A DNA stretch of 64,000 nt from Rhizoctonia solani (taxonomy: Eukaryota > Basidiomycota > Agaricomycetes > Cantharellales > Ceratobasidiaceae), in assembly GCF_016906535.1 (NCBI RefSeq), contig NC_057377.1:434001-498000 (forward strand), read 5' to 3'. The notes under the pieces are model-generated. The model was not told the DNA's origin, made no database searches, and worked only from the letters and a program-made list of their open reading frames with translations. The translations under genes were made by a program, and so were the position numbers. Shown one piece after another: positions 43,916-56,398 of the stretch. The stretch's first letter is position 1, and every line of letters begins with the position of its first letter.

Positions 43916-46900
43916 TCCTCCTTTCTTATGTAAACTTGACTCTATTATATTATAGCAACACCCCAACGAATATATCCGTGGTGCAACCCTCCGCTCGCTC
44001 CAGAAACTCACAGACGCAGAGCTGCTTGAACCATTGATACCCACCCTTCGCACATGTCTTGAGCATCGTCACTCGTATGTGCGCAAAAATGCTGTGTTCG
44101 CGGTCTATACCACGTACAGGCAACACGAGCAACTAATCCCCGACGCGCCGGAACTCATCGAGACTTTCCTCACTGCCGAGTCTGATTCGACGTGTAAGCG
44201 AAATGCGTTTGTATTCCTGAGCCAATGTGCGACAGAAAGTGCGGTCGAATGGCTGGTCAAGAATGCGGATTCTATCGAGAGCATGGACGAATTGCTGCAA
44301 ATGGCTGCAATCGAGCTTATCAGGAAGGATAGCTCAAGGCCAGGCGCTGATGCATCCTTGAGGGCAAGTGCATTGGATTTTTACTTCTTCAGCAAACTGA
44401 GCCTCTGTTACAGCCAAGATATATCCGTATCATCTTCTCCCTCCTCACTGTCTCCTCCCACAGCGTCAAATACGATGCAGCGACCACTCTCACCTCGCTT
44501 ACCCAAAACCCAGCAGCAGTCAAGGCAACCGCTCAATGTTTCATTGACCTGGTTGCCCGTGAGTCCGACAACAACGTCAAATTAATCGTCCTCGACCGTC
44601 TCGAGGTCTTGCACTCGAAACATCAGCATGTCTTGGACCCACTCGTGATGGACTTGTTGAGGGTACTACAGAGCCCGGATCTGGACGTGCGTCGTAAATG
44701 CTTGGGAATCGCATTGGGAATGGTTACGAGCCGGAATGTCGAAGAGGTTGTTGGGTTGCTGAAGAAGGCTCTGGCGAGGACCACAGAAGCCGAGGCCGAA
44801 AAGGTAGGAGAATTAAATTAAACCAGACTGACAAGCGGTTGAATATTTCGACTCGTAGACGCCTGGGACGACCGAGTACCGCCAACTCCTCATTCAATCC
44901 ATCCACGTATGCGCGATCAAATTCTCAGAGGTCGCCGCGAGCGTTGTGCATGCACTCATGGAATTCCTTGGAGACACGAACAATCCGGCTGCAGTCGATG
45001 TCGTCGCGTTCGTTCGGTAAGCATTTAATCTCTAATCCGCCCTTGGTTCAAGACCTATGTAATAACTCGCATATTCATATAGAGAAGTCGTTGAGAAATT
45101 CCCTAATCTGCGTGGAGCGATCACTTCTCGCCTCCTCGAAACCTTTTCAGAGATCAAGTCCGGGAAAGTCTTCCGCGGTGGCTTGTGGATTGTGGGAGAA
45201 TACTGTTCGGGTGCATCTGGTATGTCCGCTTTTTTAAAAACCTCATTTTAACTTGGATATATCTTATCATGGTTTTCAGAAATCGAGAGCGTCTTTGAGA
45301 AGATCCGAGAAGTCTTGGGCGAGATTCCTATTTTGGCTGCAGAGCAGGTAACCCCCCTTTATCATCCACTTCTTTGATTTTGTTACGAATGAACCTCACA
45401 TTTGTAGCGCCTCCTGGATGCAGCGACTGCCGCCGCTGCGGAGGATGATACCGACAAGGACAAAAAGGAATCCACTAAATCTAGCGCGCCGAGGATCTTG
45501 GCGGATGGGACTTACGCGACCGAGACCGCGTATTCTAATACTGGAGCACGCCTCGAAGCTGTGAAGAACGCGAATAAGCCTCCTCTACGAGGTATTTTAT
45601 TATCTTCACCTTGGTTATTGGAAGACTGAATTTTGGGGGTCGTAGCATTAATTTTGGGCGGAGATTTTTACACCGGCTCGGTTTTGGCAGCTACGTTGAC
45701 CAAGCTAGTCCTGAGGTATGGAGAGGCAGAGGGTGTGGATGTGAAGAGGGCCAACTCTCTCCGTGCAGAGGTCCGTCAATCACTCACATATCCTCTTATT
45801 CATGCTGATGGACGTTCTGGCTTATAGGCAATGTTGATCATGACTTCTCTGATCCGAGTTGGCCAAAGCCAATTCGTGACGGTCCCGATCGACGAGGATT
45901 CACAAGAACGCATCATGAATTGCGTACAAACATTAGCTTCCACTGAGCTCGCCAAGAATACCCGAGTTAAGGAAATGTTCTTGAAAGACACCAAGGCGGC
46001 GTATGCCAAGATGGTTGCACATGAGGAGGTGTGTTTTGCGTTCACATTGAATATACGAACAATACTCATTCTACCTTGTTCCCGTAAAGAAAAAAGCTGC
46101 GGAGAAGAAGGCGCGCGATACGAAGAAGACTGCTATCCAGGCGGATGACCTCATCACATTTAGGCAATTCACGAAAAAGGCTACGAATGAAGGATTGGAC
46201 GACGTATGTTCTTCCGTCCGTATCATCTAATCGCTTTAAATTGATTTTTCTCCACATAGTATGAACTTGAAGTCAGCCGTGCGACCGGAGCTGCCGAAGT
46301 TGGAGGCAGTATAATCTCCAATCTCAGTCGGGTAGTACAGCTTACTGGGTTCTCCGATCCTGTATATGCGGAGGCGTACGTCAAGATCCAAGGATTCGAC
46401 ATTCTCCTTGGTATGTCCGAGTCATACTGCCTTCATTCATGTCAATAACCCCACTTTTCTAGACGTGCTGATCGTAAATCAAACAACTGATACTCTTCAA
46501 AATCTCGTTATTGAATTTGCCACGCTCGGAGATGTCAAGCTGGTTGAGCGACCAACAACCCATACCTTGGGCCCACACAGCTTCCATAGCGTCAAGGCCA
46601 CAATCAAAGTCTCCTCCACCGAAACGGGCGTGATTTTCGGCAACATTATCTGGGAGGCTGGCACTTCTGAGACCTGTGTGGTGCTTAATGATATACATAT
46701 TGATATCATGGATTACATTAAGCCTGCTTATTGCAACGAAGCTCAGGTAAGTGTACCTGTTTTTGAGATGCGATGGTGCTCACGGGGTGTATAGTTCCGC
46801 AGCATGTGGACAGAATTCGAATGGGAGAACAGGGTGAACGTGAACACTACTATCACGTAAGTGTCCCTCCCCTTTTGAGCTCTGGTGCTAATTTCATCGG

Positions 46901-47296
46901 GTTCACAGTGATCTGAGAACATACTTGAACCATATTATGAAATCAACGAACATGTCCTGCCTTACTCCCGAAGCGGCCCTTTCGGGAGATTGCGACTTCC
47001 TTTCGGCGAACATGTATGCGCGGTCTTTGTTCGGTAAGTCACTCGCGCCAGTTCTCCCGGACTGTGGTTACTCATCAAATCAAAGGTGAGGATGCGCTGG
47101 CGAATCTCAGTATCGAGAAGATCGAAGGCACCGGAAATATCCAAGGACACGTGCGTATTAGGAGTAAAACCCAGGGAATTGCATTGTCGCTGGGCGACAA
47201 GATCACTCTCGGTAAGTCGATTTGCTTGAATAAACGATGTTGACCTTAATCACGTGCACTCTGATAGCTCAAAAGGAGGTCGCACCACTTGCATAA
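43524..47296 (+). CDS. SEC26: Coatomer subunit beta (beta-COP)
   Basis: A multi-exon gene that reconstructs a complete beta-COP of roughly 950 residues. Start [20 protein letters not shown], then [60 protein letters not shown] and [17 protein letters not shown] (adaptin-like HEAT N-terminus). [20 protein letters not shown] and [20 protein letters not shown] follow. The C-terminal appendage includes [41 protein letters not shown] ends the protein. It forms the F-subcomplex of COPI that buds retrograde vesicles from the Golgi. The junction near 44367 needs either an unusually short 29-nt GC-AG intron or hides a frameshift. A 5' remnant of the same gene lies 3.2 kb upstream. Confidence 0.93.
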
Positions 47297-47535
47297 GTAC
47301 AACCAGTGGCATATCAACCAGCATGTTATGTAGACTTCAAACCAATATCAAAACAGGGATAATTTTTGTGTTGTGAGCTTGAGATCTGAAGTACGAATTT
47401 TATGACCTTATACTAGTATGCGTCGCGGAGCCAAAATCTCGATTTAGGTGTTCGAGATCTCAAAACCGGGAAATTAAAATATAGGTGACGAAAACATTTC
47501 CGGAGGTATATACACCATAATCAACTAGACCATGT

Positions 47536-48705
47536 CTAGCAGCGAGCTCCAGCACCCTGACCAACCGAGTTGACGTATTGCGAGAGAACACCGGCCGCCG
47601 CTGGGCATTTTAGGCCGGACAGGAACGCCCACGCAACTTGGTTCGCGCCAGCCTACATTGCAATTTTGAATCAGTAATTTTGACTCATTACTATTATACC
47701 ACAACTTACGTCGTTGGTGTGGGTATGGTCCTGAGGGAAATAGGATTCGGTGACTGATTTGCCGAGCTTAGTGTACAGGCTGATGCTCGACTGTGTATTG
47801 AATAATATCAGAATGTTCTCCCCAGGTTAATATACGGGCGCTTACGGCAAAGTGGTCAACGTATGGGACACCCTTTTTGGTAGCAATGTTCTTTGCGTAG
47901 CCAACGAACTGTTATCCGGATTTCAGTGAATACGACCAATTATGTTATAGATTGACTTACGCGAGGCGGAGAGTTGATGATGGTAGCGCTGTTTTCGTAA
48001 GGGTTGTTGGGGGTCTGACCAGAAACGATCGGGGTAGCGCCCTTAGACTTAGCTCCGTCGATCATCCAGCCAACGTATCTGAGGAAAGAAGGATGAGCGA
48101 TCGTGCAGTACTCCAATATGCTACAACTCACGTTGGCCAAGTGTAAACAGTCTCAACAGTTCCATCAGAAAGAGTAACGGTCTGGGTATCAGATCCCTCT
48201 CCACCAACACTCGCCCGATCGCTTGTGGAAGGTGAACCACCATCGTTGTGACCTACCTTAGCGGTCAGTGAAAAACATGTATATTTGTTATGAATGAGCT
48301 TACCAAACTCGATGATAACGACTGGTCATATCATTTCAGTGTCAGACTTCGGGATTTACGAAGTATAGCGTCCGATCCTTGACTCACAGTCTCCCGATTT
48401 AAGCGAGTTTTGGACAGCCGTCCACTTTCCCTCACGCCAGTAGCTACGCGCGCTGCGACCACTGACTGCCTTATTGACGACAGTGATATCCTGCAAGTAT
48501 TGAGGAATTTTTACTCCCCAACTGCGGGTAGACCAATCATTATTCAATATTCAATACCCGCTTTTACTGGCCACGAGCGGGCTTACCCTTGAATACCCTC
48601 TGATGCCGAGTGAGATGCCATGGTAGAGTCTCCAACGAGGTAGAGACTTGGGGCCGCCAACACGGCAGCGGCCATAGAAGCAACAAACGAGATTCGGAAC
48701 AACAT
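47536..48705 (-). CDS. Rhamnogalacturonan acetylesterase (CE12, SGNH hydrolase)
   Basis: Start 48705 gives signal peptide MLFRISFVASMAAAVLA and then APSLYLVGDSTMASHSASEG, the GDS block with nucleophile Ser. Later exons give ITVVNKAVSGRSARSYWREG (block II Gly), VVIEFGHNDGGSPSTSDRAS (GxND block), YVGWMIDGAKSKGATPIVSG, PPRFVGYAKNIATKKGVPYV, and SYFPQDHTHTNDAGANQVAW with the catalytic Asp-His. It ends GLKCPAAAGVLSQYVNSVGQ...GARC with stop at 47536. About seven short introns. Known CE12 enzymes remove O-acetyl groups from rhamnogalacturonan I of plant pectin and make the backbone accessible to lyases. Secreted. All four SGNH blocks are present, so it should be active. Confidence 0.9.
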
Positions 48706-50177
48706 GGTTTATACAGGAGCAGACGGCAGCGAACGACAGCAGCGACGGAACTCTATAATCACTCGCTTTTATACCCTGCACCATCTTATTGTGAAGCGCA
48801 GTAGGATCATCCGACAACTTACCATGAACCGCGTTTGATCCTGGGAAGGCTGAAAACTCTACAAAAGAAGCCATCATAATCCCCATTTACCAGTGTTTCC
48901 GTTGAGATATACACATCTAAATTGCCAAATTTGGTATGATCAGAACAAAGCGGATTCTATATCCTATGCGGTCAAGAAGGCAGCCACGCGCCAGCTGTTA
49001 TCACGGCGTCGAAGCTATGATCACAAGCTCGCATCACGAGACCAATTCACTGATCCCGAAAGCGACGAAGCTCACAACGGAGTTGGGGCGGCCCGTCGGC
49101 CCTACTGCTTTGACGAGCTCATTAAGTCTGTTTTAGCGAGGCGGATCATCGGTACTGTTCCTTGAGACCCCTTTTCTTACTATATTCGGATATAATGAGA
49201 ATTGTTTCATACACTTTCTGGACACGTAGGCATGGGCTTGATCGTGCAAAATTCTCGGTTCCAACCGCCAAGTTTAGTCGTATAATTAGCATTTGTGATA
49301 GAGACTTAGGAAACCCGGCTCCGATAGCGCCATTGAGGTTCCTTCATTAAATAGGAAACAGATGCAAGCGGAAGGGCACGGAACTTGTACTCGATAACAA
49401 CGACAAATAGAATGCCTGTCATATCACAAAATACTCGGGAGCAGCATACGGTTGGCTATTATTCACATAAATTTCAGATCCCGATAATCCTTTGCAAAGA
49501 CACTACCACAGGCTCAAAACACTTTTCAGTTTTAAGGAGTCGCACACCCACGGAGCAACCGCAAGTAGGGAGTAAGGAAATGATGTATATATATCCGTGC
49601 GACGGAGGCTGCGCTACTTTGTGGGTATTATGAAATTAGGAGACTATAACTTACTTACTTGGTTACATTGACACCGGTGCTTAAGTGTACCCAAACTGAT
49701 TCTTGATCATGGATAGCGTGGATATTGAGCCAACATCCAGGACTGTGTGACCCCTTTAAATTGTTAGAAGAAGAATAAGTAGAAGGGGCGAGAGTTTTCT
49801 CGTTTTAAATAAAGCGGTTGAACCCGCGGAGAAATAAGTTGGTAATGTATCAACGAGACATAGCAAATATACTAAGAGACCAGACAATGAGCAGCCGGAA
49901 CCGGCCGTAGTCAGGTAGGTGACAAGCGCCCCGACTCGGAAGGGGCGAAACCTTACGTATCCGTACGGTAACATAGCAACGGTTAGAGCATTCGGCTTGG
50001 AGTTCATTTAGTCACGTAGCCTAAAGCAAAGATTCTTGGAGACCGTATCTAGACTGATACTCTTAATAACAAAAATCAAGTATCTTTCTTTCTTCCAACT
50101 TCCGTTCATTCATTCATTCGTTCAACCCCCAGTTCATTCCTTTAACCTTCCAACGTATAGACTAGCTCAGTACATCT
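48706..50177. other. Intergenic region, 1.5 kb, no supported gene
   Basis: A plus frame at 48893..49165 looks mildly protein-like (SYAVKKAATRQLLSRRRSYD) but has no start context or family. AT-rich elsewhere. Nothing else recognised. Confidence 0.35.
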
Positions 50178-50717
50178 ATGATGACTTCTCATGCCAATCG
50201 ACCTGCTCCTCTTCAAACTCTTACTATACCAACTATAGTCATTCATTATGCTGAACCAACCAGCGGTTTGACCCCACGAACTCCATATTCTCAAGATTGC
50301 ACAGATGCGATATCGGAATCACCTATTGACGATATACATATTAAAGTACATCTCAGTCCTAGCGCACCGATCACTCCCATCCAGTCCCACATGCCCCGAG
50401 AGAAATCGGTGGCACGACCCCCTATTCGGTTACAACGAAAGGCACAACCAAGTCGTGGTCGGCGGGTACTTATGTGGTCGGTAATACTAGTTCTACTCGC
50501 CATCACTTCCTTCTTGTTACGCCACATCAGCGGTAATCCAAGGCATTCGCCGACGTCCGAGTTATCCAACCGGAAACCCATGGAATGGATTACAGTCAAA
50601 CACCAGAAGATGCCCGTTACATTGGCACCATATCCTACCCCTGGACCAGCCGTTCTAGATTCTATTGAGGTAGACGAATCCGGTCAGACTATACAGCACT
50701 GGGGCCAGGTAGTTTGA
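50178..50717 (+). CDS. Single-pass membrane protein of unknown function
   Basis: A 179-residue frame from ATG 50178. The first 95 residues are polar and Pro/Thr-rich (MMTSHANRPAPLQTLTIPTI, ISESPIDDIHIKVHLSPSA), followed by a basic patch (RLQRKAQPSRGRR) and one transmembrane helix (VLMWSVILVLLAITSFLL). The outer tail is short and Pro-rich (VTLAPYPTPGPAVLDSIEVD). The basic-inside rule suggests the N-terminus faces the cytosol. The last codons may change: a GT-AG intron from 50709 would replace VV with MNFVLS and end near 50788. No family recognised; lineage-specific proteins of this kind are common in these fungi. Confidence 0.5.
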   Translation: MMTSHANRPAPLQTLTIPTIVIHYAEPTSGLTPRTPYSQDCTDAISESPIDDIHIKVHLSPSAPITPIQSHMPREKSVARPPIRLQRKAQPSRGRRVLMWSVILVLLAITSFLLRHISGNPRHSPTSELSNRKPMEWITVKHQKMPVTLAPYPTPGPAVLDSIEVDESGQTIQHWGQVV

Positions 50718-51392
50718 AATGATGCTCTGCCCAAGAATCAGTATAGTGTGAGTGTTTATCATCGCAGATGAATTTCGTACTGAGTTGAGATTGATCTCTA
50801 TGAGAGTTCAGAAAACGGGTCGAAATGTATATCATCCATCACCTTTGGGGCCTTTTGATTATATACCCAGTTCGAGAACTTGTGAAGATATATGTAACCC
50901 TACCATGGTCACTTGGCCCATTCATTTTGCAATACAATTATCTTTTCAAGGCCTATTCATCATCTAATGGAACCGAGTGACCTTCGACTGGATAGGCGCG
51001 GAACAGTTTTCTGATAACTGAAGCGATTTATATTGGACCAGACTTGTCGGACACATTTAGAAGATCTCAGACTCGATATTCAGTACAAGGTAACCGCATT
51101 GACGGGTCGCCCTTACCTGAGCGTACCAAATACTACGTTTAAATATTGAAGATTAACTTGTTTTATACAGTGTGAAACAAGTGAAGTTAGAACTCTTTCA
51201 CATGTCTTCGCTGAAGCCATACAAACTGATGCTTTAAATCCAAGTTGAATAGCACCTTCCCTTGATTACACACGCTACGCATTATGCCCACCATCTATTG
51301 ACAAGCTCCTCTAAAGCAACCTGGTTTCGTGGTATAAATCCACAGCGTAGTAGATCAGGTCGACTAATTATAGGTAAATTAGTTCTGAAGTA
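50718..51392. other. Intergenic region
   Basis: Convergent flanks of the membrane protein gene and the P450; AT-rich, no gene seen. Confidence 0.4.
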
Positions 51393-53375
51393 CTAGTGTG
51401 GATCGAAGGTATATCTGTACCTATTCAAGTCTTTCCTCATGGTTACAGTGGGCTCGACGACGCTACCATCTTCGTTGGTAGCCTTTGTAATCTCGAAGTT
51501 CACAAGGATATATGCAAATGCGATAAGGAGGTTTGAATTCGCCAAATGCATTCCAGGACATCGCCTAAAATAAGAGATAAGCTAGAGTGGCGAAGTGGTT
51601 CATTTAAATGCGAACATACCTTCTTCCGAATCCAAATGGCACTTCATTTCGTAAACTGGGGTCGTTGAATCTATCTGGATTGAAACTCTCCGGATCCGCG
51701 TACACAGACTCTTCTCGAGATAACGCCCACAGATTGGGTATTCTGAACTGGACTAAGTTCTGAGGGGTTGCACTGCGAGGAAATTCTTACATAACGCTCC
51801 CAGCAGGTATATGATACCCTCGATACTCGTCATCTTCCTGCGCTGAATGTGCAATACCTGTTCGACCTAAGGGTCAGCTCTGACGATGACCGGGTATATG
51901 CGCCCCGAACTGACCAAACGGCAGAGCTGGGAGCCATCGCATCACCTCTCGAAGAACATTTTGAAGATACGGTAGACTAACAACCTGCGCTGGATCGGGT
52001 TGCCCACTCGTTGAATCGATAGTGCCAAGGATCTCCTCTCGAGCGCGTGACTGTATTTCAGGATACAGTTGCATCGCAACAAGAAATGAGAGGAACGTTG
52101 TAACTGTCTATTATCCCCCGTGTTGTTTGATTGGGTAATTGATAGTTATGTATGCCACTCACGGTATCGAATCCCGCTGATAGGCTCGTTAGATAAACTA
52201 ATTACTCTTTTAAGACCTGCTCACCACCGAATATCGTCACAGCATTGGCGCGAATCAGCTCTTCATGATATTGTGCATCAGCACTATTTCCCGTTTCCTT
52301 GGCGTGTTCGATCTCGGATAGCATGCGAGAGACATATGATGGTTTAGCTACGCCGTTCGCCTGAAATTGATCTATCACTTCTTCAGAGGGGCTTAGAGCC
52401 GCATTTGACATACCATCTCGGTCTTGACTCTATCAAAGGGGTTATCTCCAGCCAATTTTCGGAGTTCACGCCCCCTACGAGCCAACGCTTGAAAAGATCC
52501 TCCGGGCATCCACTCAGGCCAGTATCTGAGTACCGGAAGAAGATTAACCAAAAACCGAGACGATTGTGTCCCGGAGGTAACCATGTCCAATAGTTCTTCC
52601 ATATATGGCAGGAGTGGATCGCTGGAAGAGTCAGTGGGGAGATAATAACCAAATGTGGTTGAAAGCAGGAACGCAGCTGCCCAGCTGTCATTGGTTTGTG
52701 ATTAGGAGTTAGGTACCTGATCCATAAATTCGGATATAGGGGACTCACTGTTGCACGTCTCGAAGCAATGTCCTATCCTTATGGCTGAATAATCTTGCCA
52801 CCAGACGTTGGGCTTCGGCTTCTTGGGAAGGCCAGTATTCTGGAATAACGGACTCCTGCATATCGGCATGGATTGATTTGCGGAGTGCTCGCCATCGAGG
52901 TCCGTATTGAGAGAAAGTGACAATATCACCCAACCCCATGCTGGTTCAAAGAGTTGCGTTCAGTATGTGTGGCAGAACGATACTGGCACCTACAGGTTGA
53001 TCATCGGTATTTGGGGGCGATCTGCATACTTGGCGCGTTTATCGAGTAGGTCCGTCACAGTACGATGAGAGTTAAGTACAATGATGGTTCTCCCCAGCGC
53101 CGAGAAAGAAATAATGTCGCCTGGAGGAGAATTAATCGTGAACAAAGCTAGTCGGTAGACATTTGAGCTGCCATACTTTTGTAGTCTTGGCCAATCTTCA
53201 TGTAGCCTAGCCATTCACGATCTTTGGGAAAATCCCTAAGATTCCCTAGTAGAATGTGCCGAGGAGGACCTGGAGGCAGGGGGAGTTTCTGAGAACGAGT
53301 AAATTGTCTCCATATAACCACACCAAGTCCAGCACAGAGGAGCAACACTTCCCAGACATACAAATTTGAAGGCAT
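51393..53375 (-). CDS. Cytochrome P450 monooxygenase
   Basis: Start 53375 gives an N-terminal membrane anchor (NLYVWEVLLLCAGLGVVIW) and the Pro-rich hinge LPLPPGPPRHILLGNLRDFP. Inside are GLGDIVTFSQYGPRWRALRK (helix C WxxxR), FSALGRTIIVLNSHRTVTDL, the I-helix SAGFDT oxygen-binding motif near 52170, the K-helix ExxR in NVLREVMRWLPALPFG, and the haem loop FGFGRR joined to RCPGMHLANSNLLIAFAY with the Cys ligand. It ends KDLNRYRYTFDPH with TAG at 51393. About ten short introns. This is a class II, ER-bound fungal CYP needing CPR as electron donor; sequence features suggest the large basidiomycete CYP clans that oxidise xenobiotics or secondary metabolites, but the substrate is unknown. It is divergent from BCS1, with starts 351 bp apart. 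Confidence 0.9.
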
Positions 53376-53719
53376 GGTGGTGGTCGTGAGAACTGCGCAA
53401 GATGTTCTAATTTATATGCACTTTTGGCCCCCGGAAGAGAATACACAACTGCCAGTCGAGTATCATCATTCGGATGTATCTTCTGCCGGTCGAAGCAGGA
53501 TACAGTAATAAGGCACCATGCTGTCAAGTCCAGATTGTAAAATGAAAAGCTAGCTCAAGTAAGACGTAAAAATGCTCTATCTCTCTGACATAGCCCCGGA
53601 TGTGTCCGGCTGCATCGAACCCACGGCTGAGCATTATGTGTATAGTGGGCATTAGGACATTGCATATAGTTGGTTCCGGATAGAAGTGTAATTTACCCGC
53701 TGAGACCGAAGCGGTAAGG

Positions 53720-53727
53720 TCACGTGA
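53720..53727. promoter_or_regulatory. TCACGTGA palindrome overlapping the BCS1 start
   Basis: The octamer ends on the A of the BCS1 ATG. If used as a binding site it would lie at the transcript start, in the region shared with the divergent P450 promoter. Confidence 0.35.
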
Positions 53728-55434
53728 TGTCTTCCTCCAACGCTGTAGACCTGCCTTCCACGGCTATATCGCAGGATGAGATCCCCACGGCAGTCAGAGT
53801 CACGCAGTCTAGCTCGGGAGGAATCTCTGGACTGATAAATCAATTGACCGAGGGAAAGTAGGTGTGCATGAATCCAACAGAAATGATCCCACTATTTACC
53901 AGGGCGCGACAATTTTTGTAGCCCATACTTTTCAGCTGGCTTTGGTTTGATGGTGCGTAGTATTCTCAGTGACTAGAACTTCTAATAACGATTAATTAGG
54001 GAGTTGGAGTTGGCCTCACAGTCCTTAGAAGAAGCGCCACACTTTTAACCACCCTCGCCCAACGACGGCTATTGGTTTCTTTGGAAATCCCTATCCGGGA
54101 TCATTCACATGCATGGTTTCTCGAATGGATGGCCCATCAAGCTAAAAGCCGCACGGCTCACGGGTCTGGAATAAGAATACATAGCCACCAATTGGCGGTA
54201 GAGACGAACAAGACGACTCATTCGAACGGGGCCTCTGATGTAACGTTTAGTTTGGTACCGGCACCAGGCACACATTGGTTCAGATATAGAGGGGCATGGA
54301 TCCAGGTTTGTACATGTAACTTTGCTCTTTCATCCTATTTAATTGTGTACACGATGTTTAGGTCAAGCGAGAGCGACAGGAAAAACTCCTCGACTTGAAT
54401 TCAGGATCTCCTTGGGAGACCGTTACCCTCACTACCCTCGCACGCGACCGTGCTCTATTCTCTTCGCTCTTGGCCGAGGCTCGTGATTTAGCGCTGCAAG
54501 GGAACGAAGGACGGACGGTGGTCTACATCGCGAGAGGTATTGAATGGGCCCAATTCGGTCGTCCTCGCAGGAAAAGGGAGCTAGGGAGTGTAGTTCTGGC
54601 CGATGGAGTTGCCGATAATATTGTGCAGGACATCAAATCGTTCATGAACCGGGGAAAGTGGTATACTGAGCGAGGTAAGCAAGTCCCTATCATGAGACAA
54701 CTATTAAATTAAACTTTGTAACAGGTATCCCTTACCGGCGAGGTTACCTCCTCCATGGTCCTCCAGGAAGTGGCAAATCGAGTTTCATCCAGGCGCTTGC
54801 CGGGAGCCTAGGTTATAACATTTGCGTCTTGAACATCTCAGAACGGGGTCTAACTGACGACAAGCTCAATTACCTCCTCGCCCATGTCCCTGAACGGAGC
54901 TTCGTATTATTAGAAGATATCGATGCCGCATTCAATAAACGAGTGCAAACAAATGACGATGGGTGCGTACTTCTTTTTGTCACGGCAAACTATCATGCTT
55001 ACAATGGAGTTTTTAGCTATCAATCAGGCGTAACGTTTTCCGGACTACTAAATGCTCTCGATGGAGTTGCTTCTGGAGAAGAGCGAATAGTGTTCATGAC
55101 AACCAACCACTTGTCGCGCCTCGACCCTGCTCTTGTTCGACCCGGCAGGGTTGATCTCATACAGCTCCTCGACGATGCTCAACCAGACCAAGCAGCACAA
55201 CTTTTTGCTCGCTTTTATGGAAGAGGGCAATCAGAGCAGGGTGAAGGAAAGGAAGAAATCGCAGATCGGTTAGACGTACAAGCTCTCGCGCAAAAGGTGA
55301 AGGACATTACAACTTCCGAGATCGGTCAAGGGAAGAGGGCGAGTATGGCAGCGTTACAAGGGCACTTTATCCTGCATGACGCGCAAAGCGCAGTGGACAC
55401 GCTCACGAATTGTTTCAAATTACCTAAAACTTAG
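53727..55434 (+). CDS. BCS1: Mitochondrial AAA chaperone Bcs1
   Basis: Exons 53727..53857, 53922..53952, 54000 onward and three more. The N-terminus ([20 protein letters not shown]) leads to a membrane segment [11 protein letters not shown] joined to [20 protein letters not shown]. The Bcs1-specific region follows ([51 protein letters not shown]). The AAA module has Walker [20 protein letters not shown], Walker [35 protein letters not shown] and the arginine finger region [14 protein letters not shown]. It ends NCFKLPKT. Bcs1 translocates the folded Rieske iron-sulphur protein across the inner membrane to complete complex III. A GT-AG intron removes the Walker B/sensor junction stop at about 54961-55014. 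Confidence 0.92.
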
Positions 55435-55550
55435 ATAGAATCCTTACATACTTCTGTATTAGACTGTTCAAAGCCGAGCCACCCTTGAAATGAAAACTCT
55501 TTCGACAAGATGATTACCATAGGGAGGATATTAAGTAATAGCAGCACTTT

Positions 55551-55558
55551 TCACGTGA
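55551..55558. promoter_or_regulatory. TCACGTGA palindrome upstream of uL10m
   Basis: Perfect octamer 94 bp before the ATG of the mitochondrial ribosomal protein gene; the same sequence lies before BCS1 and CDK1. Confidence 0.45.
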
Positions 55559-55651
55559 TCTACTGAGATTTCCATCTGGACGGGCTCGTGAGATTGTAGG
55601 TGAGTACAGTTACTAGATCGGGCGGGGCTGTTGTAAATATACTGGTAGATA

Positions 55652-56398
55652 ATGGCAAGCTCAAGCAGAGCTGCATTCAGGACTATAGCTCCGATATCTC
55701 GTCGTTGGTATGCAAGCACAATTCCCATCGCGCCGCCCAAACCTCCCAAACCTCCGGCTCCTCCTGCAGACCCCAATCGAATTTACACCTCCCGCAAGGC
55801 GGCACTTTACTCTGAATACTCGAGCACAATACAAGGCTCTCCATTTTTCGTAATTCTCGGCCATCAGAACTTCAGTGTTGCCAAATTTACGGCCCTACGC
55901 AAGGACCTCGCCAAAATCAAACCAAGCAAAGGAGCGCCGGCAGACCAACGTCCAGCCAAACTATCCGTGATTCGACATGCCATCTTTGGTGCCGCTGTCA
56001 AAGCGGCCCAACCACAAGCCGCGCCACTGATTTCCAACGTGCAAGGCCCAGCTGCTATCCTTGCATTCCCGAGCCTCGATCCGCCTCATCTCAAATCCGT
56101 GCTACGAGTAATCGAAAGAGCGGTCCCTAAGCCTAGAGCGGGTGACCCAGCAGGCGAAGTAAAGCCCACGATCCACGTTATTGGGGCGTATGCCGAGGGG
56201 CGTGTGTTCCAGGCTGCGGGAATCCAGGCGCTGTCTGCTCTACCCACGTTAGATACCCTTCGTGCTCAATTAGTAGGGCTGTTGAGTGCTCCAGCTGCTC
56301 AAATTGCTGGGGTTCTGGATCAAGCTAGGGGTGGGAGTCTGTCAAGAACATTGGAGGGTCTGAAGGCGAGTCTAGAGGAGAATCAAAAAGAAGGATAA
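55652..56398 (+). CDS. Mitochondrial large-subunit ribosomal protein uL10m
   Basis: An intronless 248-residue frame. The N-terminus MASSSRAAFRTIAPISRRWY is Arg/Ser-rich and acid-free, a typical mitochondrial presequence, followed by a Pro-rich linker (PPKPPKPPAPPADPN). The L10 domain is visible as ALYSEYSSTIQGSPFFVILG, HQNFSVAKFTALRKDLAKIK, PAAILAFPSLDPPHLKSVLR and ALPTLDTLRAQLVGLLSAPA, with the C-terminal helix RGGSLSRTLEGLKASLEEN. It should anchor the L7/L12 stalk of the mitoribosome (yeast counterpart Mrpl11). The fit is by domain pattern rather than strong motifs, so the assignment is good but not absolute. Confidence 0.8.
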   Translation: MASSSRAAFRTIAPISRRWYASTIPIAPPKPPKPPAPPADPNRIYTSRKAALYSEYSSTIQGSPFFVILGHQNFSVAKFTALRKDLAKIKPSKGAPADQRPAKLSVIRHAIFGAAVKAAQPQAAPLISNVQGPAAILAFPSLDPPHLKSVLRVIERAVPKPRAGDPAGEVKPTIHVIGAYAEGRVFQAAGIQALSALPTLDTLRAQLVGLLSAPAAQIAGVLDQARGGSLSRTLEGLKASLEENQKEG

